64,000 nt of DNA from the NCBI RefSeq assembly GCF_040207125.1, contig NZ_CP157940.1, positions 806,001 to 870,000 on the forward strand, in the 5' to 3' direction. Shown one piece after another: positions 60,689 to 64,000 of the stretch. The notes under the pieces were generated by a model, which ran no database searches, was not told the DNA's origin, and saw only the letters and a program-made list of their open reading frames with translations. The position numbers were made by a program, and so were the translations under genes. Position 1 is the first letter of the stretch. Every line of letters starts with the position of its first letter. Source of the DNA: Lacrimispora sp. BS-2. Lineage in GTDB: Bacteria > Bacillota > Clostridia > Lachnospirales > Lachnospiraceae.

Positions 60689-62326
60689 ATGAAGGATATG
60701 ATACCCCAGTTTTTTTTATCAATGAAGCACTATACAAGAGAGCAGTTTATAAAGGATATTATTTCCGGAATTATCGTGGCAATCATTGCCCTGCCTCTCT
60801 CTATCGCTCTTGCCCTGGCTTCCGGCGTAACCCCGGAGCAGGGACTTTATACGGCCATTGTCGCAGGCTTTGTGATCTCTTTTTTAGGCGGCAGTAAGGT
60901 GCAGATTGCAGGGCCTACGGCTGCATTTGCTTCTATTGTTGCTGGTATTGTCATAAAAAACGGGCTTGACGGTCTGGCCGCGGCAACCGTAATGGCCGGA
61001 ATTATTCTGGTTATCATGGGATTTTTACGGTTGGGAAGTCTGATACGTTTTATTCCCTATACCATTACAACCGGGTTTACCGCCGGCATTGCGGTGACTA
61101 TTTTTATCGGCCAGATAAAGGATTTCCTGGGGCTTACCTTTGAAAAGGCTCCGGTGGAGACCATGGAAAAGCTGGAGCAGGTGGTACACTCCATCGGAAC
61201 CCTTAATCCCATGGCATTGGCAATAGGAATGATCGCCCTTTCCGTACTTATCATCTGGCCAAGATATTTTAAGAAGGTCCCCCCATCCTTAGTTGCAGTT
61301 GTTCTCACTGCGGTTCTGGTAAAGGTGCTGGATCTTCCGGTTCATACCATTGGTGATCTGTATACCATTTCCCCCAGTCTTCCGGCTCTGCATGTTCCCA
61401 GGCTGTCCCTTGACATGATGGGGAAGGTCATGCCTGATGCAGTGACCATTGCGGTGTTGGCTGCCATTGAATCATTGCTGTCCTGCGTTGTGGCAGACGG
61501 AATGATAGGAAGCAGGCATAATTCCAACATGGAACTGATTGCTCAGGGACTGGGTAATACCTTTTCTGCATTGTTTGGAGGAATCCCGGCTACAGGCGCC
61601 ATTGCGCGGACGGCCGCCAACGTGAAAAACGGAGGAAGAACTCCTGTGGCGGGAATGGTTCATGCAGTTCTTCTGCTGTTGATCCTTGTATTTCTCATGC
61701 CATATGCAGCCCTTATCCCTATGCCGGCCATTGCAGCGATTCTGTTTATGGTTGCATATAATATGAGCGAGTGGAGAGAATTTGTTTCAATTGTAAAAAC
61801 TTCCCCTAAAAGTGACTGGTCCGTGCTTTTGGTCGCTTTTATCCTGACCGTGGTATTTGATCTGGTGGTGGCTATCGGCGTTGGCCTGATATTTGCTTCT
61901 TTGCTGTTCATGAAGCGGATGGCGGATGTGGCCGAGGTAAACGGCTGGAAGTATCTGGAGGATAAAGAGGAGAATGAAGGAGACCGCATTGACTTAAAGC
62001 CTGTTCCAGGGCATGTGGCCGTATTTGAAATCAATGGTCCAATGTTTTTTGGAGCCGCAGATAAGATATCCAAGGTGGTACTGGAAGACGGAAAGAGAGT
62101 GCTGATACTCCGTATGCGGAGCGTTCCGGCCATGGATACAACTGCCTTAAAAAGCTTAAAGAAGCTTTACAGCAGTTTAAAAAGAAAGAACATCACACTG
62201 ATGTTATCCCATGTGAACGAACAGCCTATGTCAATGATGGAACGGGCGGGATTTGTAGATGATATGGGACGGGAGAATATTGCAGGCTGCATTGATGAGG
62301 CTTTGATGCGTGCCTCCGCGCTATAA
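60689..62326 (+). CDS. SulP-family anion transporter with STAS domain
   Basis: 545 aa. Ten or more membrane segments span about 20-420; family motifs include DIISGIIVAIIALPLSIALALASGVTPEQGLYTAIVAGF and GSKVQIAGPTAAF. A C-terminal STAS domain lies at about 440-540 (VAVFEINGPMFFGAADKI, ILRMRSVPAMDTTALKSLKKL). SulP proteins move sulfate, bicarbonate or other anions. No carbonic anhydrase or sulfate-reduction gene adjoins it, so the ion is open. A Crp/Fnr regulator precedes it. Confidence 0.9.
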   Translation: MKDMIPQFFLSMKHYTREQFIKDIISGIIVAIIALPLSIALALASGVTPEQGLYTAIVAGFVISFLGGSKVQIAGPTAAFASIVAGIVIKNGLDGLAAATVMAGIILVIMGFLRLGSLIRFIPYTITTGFTAGIAVTIFIGQIKDFLGLTFEKAPVETMEKLEQVVHSIGTLNPMALAIGMIALSVLIIWPRYFKKVPPSLVAVVLTAVLVKVLDLPVHTIGDLYTISPSLPALHVPRLSLDMMGKVMPDAVTIAVLAAIESLLSCVVADGMIGSRHNSNMELIAQGLGNTFSALFGGIPATGAIARTAANVKNGGRTPVAGMVHAVLLLLILVFLMPYAALIPMPAIAAILFMVAYNMSEWREFVSIVKTSPKSDWSVLLVAFILTVVFDLVVAIGVGLIFASLLFMKRMADVAEVNGWKYLEDKEENEGDRIDLKPVPGHVAVFEINGPMFFGAADKISKVVLEDGKRVLILRMRSVPAMDTTALKSLKKLYSSLKRKNITLMLSHVNEQPMSMMERAGFVDDMGRENIAGCIDEALMRASAL

Positions 62327-62343
62327 AAATACCGGCAAGCCGG

Positions 62344-62402
62344 AAAACAGGCCGTAAGGGTCAGAGAAAAGGAATGCTCTGATTTCTTACGGCCTGTTTA
62401 TG
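62344..62402 (+). terminator. Terminator after the SulP gene
   Basis: AACAGGCCGTAAG pairs with CTTACGGCCTGTT, with an inner stem TCAGAG/CTCTGA. The following 62403-62540 holds no gene. Confidence 0.82.
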
Positions 62403-62542
62403 TTCTGTCAGCCGCTTTATTCCCTTCTTAGGACCGGTCAATCCCCAACTCTTTTCCATGGGCGGGGGCCTGGGAAGGGGGAACAATGGAGATAAAAAGG
62501 GACAAGTCGTTAAAAAAATATCATAAAAATATGAAAAAGATG

Positions 62543-62571
62543 TTGACATCTCAAAAAGATAATATTATAAT
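62543..62571 (+). promoter_or_regulatory. Promoter of the second Cys leader
   Basis: TTGACA at 62543-62548, exactly 17 bp, TATAAT at 62566-62571. ATATTAAAC (62578-62586) and the imperfect inverted repeat AACCTAT/ATAGGGT (62584-62590, 62598-62604) follow, a possible repressor site. Confidence 0.85.
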
Positions 62572-62627
62572 CAATACATATTAAACCTATAAAGATAATA
62601 GGGTATTGAAGAAAGGATGTCATTCAT

Positions 62628-62747
62628 ATGATAAACACAATGTTTTCTGCAGGGATTGACCATTTTGCAAGCTTTGAACAGATGGATAGCTGTTGTTGTA
62701 AAACTGTGTGCATGTATATGAATACAGCTTATTTTTGTATGTATTAG
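62628..62747 (+). CDS. Cys-rich leader peptide upstream of yezD-nifB
   Basis: 39 aa; AAAGGA about 11 nt before the ATG. The C-terminal half reads DSCCCKTVCMYMNTAYFCMY, with three consecutive Cys codons. Leader 1 shares the order CCC...C...[DN]T[VA]Y[LF]C. A textbook terminator starts 31 nt after the stop, the same distance as in leader 1. TACCTG just after the stop (62750-62755) can pair with CAGGTA of the terminator arm (62779-62784). This suggests Cys-dependent attenuation; mechanism is inference. Confidence 0.65.
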   Translation: MINTMFSAGIDHFASFEQMDSCCCKTVCMYMNTAYFCMY

Positions 62748-62777
62748 AATACCTGGATCCGTGACAGCTGGAGTTTT

Positions 62778-62807
62778 ACAGGTACTGTAATAGTACCTGT
62801 TTTTTTT
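62778..62807 (+). terminator. Attenuator terminator after the second Cys leader
   Basis: ACAGGTACT pairs with AGTACCTGT, loop GTAAT, followed by a run of eight T. It stands 176 nt before the YezD start. Confidence 0.88.
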
Positions 62808-62982
62808 ATAAGCGGAAATTAATGATAAAGTCCATGGTTATGCCATTGGATCAATCCATAAATGCAGGAGATTCAGGGAATACGAAAAGAATGAAAATAC
62901 ATATAAAAAGAACCACCTGAGAAAAAGAAACCGGGCCGGGGAAAGAGATAGGGTCCTGGCGGAGATTCATAAGTGAGAGAAG

Positions 62983-63147
62983 GTGATTCCCATATCCTAT
63001 TCAAATGCTTCTGATCCTGAAAAAGAATACATTGAGCTGATCCATGAAATGGCCAGCCATGTAAAGTATGGTTCCATTACCATAACGATTCAGGATGGAA
63101 AAATCGTACAGATCGAAAAAATAGAAAAAATCAGATTAAAGAGCTGA
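62983..63147 (+). CDS. YezD / DUF2292 small protein
   Basis: 54 aa; GTG start at 62983 (GAGAAGG overlaps it closely, so the start is uncertain; the frame closes upstream). The core EYIELIHEMASHVKYGSITITIQDGKIVQIEKIEKIRL is the DUF2292 signature. DUF2292 genes are common in sulfate- and cysteine-assimilation operons, though their function is unknown. It lies downstream of the Cys leader terminator and 88 nt before nifB, with another hairpin in between. Confidence 0.8.
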   Translation: MIPISYSNASDPEKEYIELIHEMASHVKYGSITITIQDGKIVQIEKIEKIRLKS

Positions 63148-63150
63148 CTG

Positions 63151-63207
63151 GACAACCGGAGGTTCTGATAAGCAGGAATGCGTATCAGGGAAGGTTGTCT
63201 TTTTTTG
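63151..63207 (+). terminator. Terminator-like hairpin between yezD and nifB
   Basis: GACAACC pairs with GGTTGTC and an inner TCTGATA pairs with TATCAGG, followed by TTTTTTT. It may limit or regulate read-through into nifB. Confidence 0.82.
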
Positions 63208-63235
63208 TATCCTAATTTAAGAAAGAGAGAGTGAA

Positions 63236-64000
63236 ATGGCAAATACATATCAAAATCTGCAAAAGTCACATCCATGCTTTGGAGGAAATAAAAACAACGT
63301 GGGCCGGATCCATCTTCCGGTAAGCCCTGGCTGCAATATTTCCTGTAAGTTCTGTGACAGGAGAATTAACGATGAGGAAGAAAGGCCGGGAGTGACCTCT
63401 AAGGTGCTCACCCCTTTGCAGGCACTTAAGGTTCTTGACAAGGCTCTTGTCCTTTGTCCGGAGATCACGGTGGCAGGCATTGCAGGTCCAGGCGATACCC
63501 TGGCTACGGATTACGCTCTGGAGACATTCCGCCTGGTAAAGAAACACCATCCGGAGCTGATCAAATGTATGAGCACCAACGGGCTCCTTCTCTATGAAAG
63601 GGCGGCTGAGATCATTGAAATCGGAGTAGAATCCGTGACCGTTACAGTAAATGCGGTGGACCCGGAAATCGAGGCAAAGCTGAACCGGTGGATTCTGTAC
63701 CATGGAAAAATCTATGAGGGAGTCCAGGCGGCTGAGATCCTGATAGAAAACCAGTTAAAGGGAATCAAAAAGATAGCGGATGCAGGAATTACGGTGAAAG
63801 TGAATACCGTGCTGGTGCCAAACATAAACGGAGGGCATATTGAGGATATTGCAAAGGCCGTAAAAGAGGCAGGCGCAAGGATCTATAACATCATTCCCCT
63901 GATCCCACAGGCAGACCTTTCCCGTGAACCAGCCCCTGTCTGTCAGGAAATCGACGAGGCCAGGACCCGGGCAGGAAAATACATCGATGTTTTCCGCCAC
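63236..64000 (+). CDS. nifB: NifB-type radical SAM protein, cut by the window end
   Basis: 255 codons visible from the ATG at 63236 (AGAAAGAGAGAG upstream); the 3' end lies outside. It has the NifB-type opening SHPCFGGNKNN, radical-SAM motif CNISCKFC (CX3CX2C), RINDEEERPGVTS and the SAM-side motif TVAGIAGPGDTLA. NifB makes the 8Fe core cluster used by nitrogenases and nitrogenase-like reductases. The location behind a Cys leader and a DUF2292 gene suggests a sulfur-related nitrogenase-like system rather than, or in addition to, nitrogen fixation; the decisive genes would lie beyond 64000. Confidence 0.9.
   Translation, partial: MANTYQNLQKSHPCFGGNKNNVGRIHLPVSPGCNISCKFCDRRINDEEERPGVTSKVLTPLQALKVLDKALVLCPEITVAGIAGPGDTLATDYALETFRLVKKHHPELIKCMSTNGLLLYERAAEIIEIGVESVTVTVNAVDPEIEAKLNRWILYHGKIYEGVQAAEILIENQLKGIKKIADAGITVKVNTVLVPNINGGHIEDIAKAVKEAGARIYNIIPLIPQADLSREPAPVCQEIDEARTRAGKYIDVFRH

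Noticed and set aside
62361..62549. Minus-strand ORF after the SulP gene
   Set aside because: It runs through the terminator hairpin and into the promoter region and has no ribosome site.
62822..62920. 32-codon ORF between the second Cys leader terminator and yezD
   Set aside because: Weak ribosome site (GGAA) and no recognisable sequence; likely chance.

Overview
The window looks like chromosome of an anaerobic, endospore-forming member of the Lachnospiraceae (Lacrimispora / [Clostridium] saccharolyticum type). This is inferred from gene content and style, not from a marker gene: strong AAGGAGG ribosome sites, LplB/YtcP sugar importers, YesM/YesN two-component systems, Hcp, desulfoferrodoxin, hemerythrins, PRD regulators, DUF4317, DUF6483 and DUF4489 proteins. 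No rRNA, tRNA, IS element, prophage or CRISPR array was seen. The first gene (UbiA-type prenyltransferase) and the last gene (NifB-type radical SAM protein) are cut by the window edges.

Layout. 1-1.4 kb: UbiA fragment and a small methyltransferase. 1.7-6.0 kb: an ascorbate-type PTS operon (PRD regulator with EIIA, EIIB, EIIC) ending in a TrpA-like aldolase. 6.5-14.2 kb: LacI regulator, two permeases, DUF3502-type binding protein and a GH38 alpha-mannosidase, a mannoside uptake and degradation operon. 14.3-18.9 kb: DUF6483 protein, then CdaR-type regulator, GntP permease and glycerate kinase, a glycerate operon. 18.9-21.1 kb: chemoreceptor. 21.5-26.9 kb: a nitrosative-stress or redox block with ferredoxin, Crp/Fnr regulator, cupin, Hcp, DUF1858 protein, unknown protein and two hemerythrins. 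27.4-32.7 kb: P-type ATPase, TcdA, rhodanese-TtcA fusion and Rrf2 regulator. 32.9-36.8 kb: surface or spore-type proteins (CAP protein, tandem DUF4489, Cys-rich protein, LysM-GH18). 37.2-39.8 kb: GGDEF/HD-GYP protein followed by a chemoreceptor remnant. 40.1-43.4 kb: Cys-rich leader peptide and cysteine-type ABC transporter. 44.9-55.0 kb: Afu-type ABC importer, phosphoglucomutase, PP2C-like phosphatase and an HptA/HptS/HptR-like sensing system. 55.1-62.3 kb: desulfoferrodoxin, DUF4317, acyltransferase, a full-length FokI homologue, Crp/Fnr and SulP transporter. 62.5-64 kb: a second Cys-rich leader peptide, YezD (DUF2292) and NifB.

The strongest unexplained signals are these. (1) Two short Cys-rich leader peptides, about 22 kb apart, share promoter geometry, the pattern CCC...C...[DN]T[VA]Y[LF]C, and a hairpin starting 31 nt after the stop codon. 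One precedes a cysteine-type importer, the other YezD-NifB. This looks like a cysteine-responsive attenuation family. (2) Two GTTGTA-N2-TACAAC palindromes stand at identical class-II spacing from the -10 boxes of the ferredoxin and cupin-hcp promoters, one of them in the divergent promoter of the Crp/Fnr gene. (3) A FokI-type restriction enzyme has no methyltransferase beside it. (4) A TrpA-like protein with both catalytic acids sits in a PTS operon. (5) A predicted hexose-phosphate import and sensing locus combines Afu-like and Hpt-like parts.
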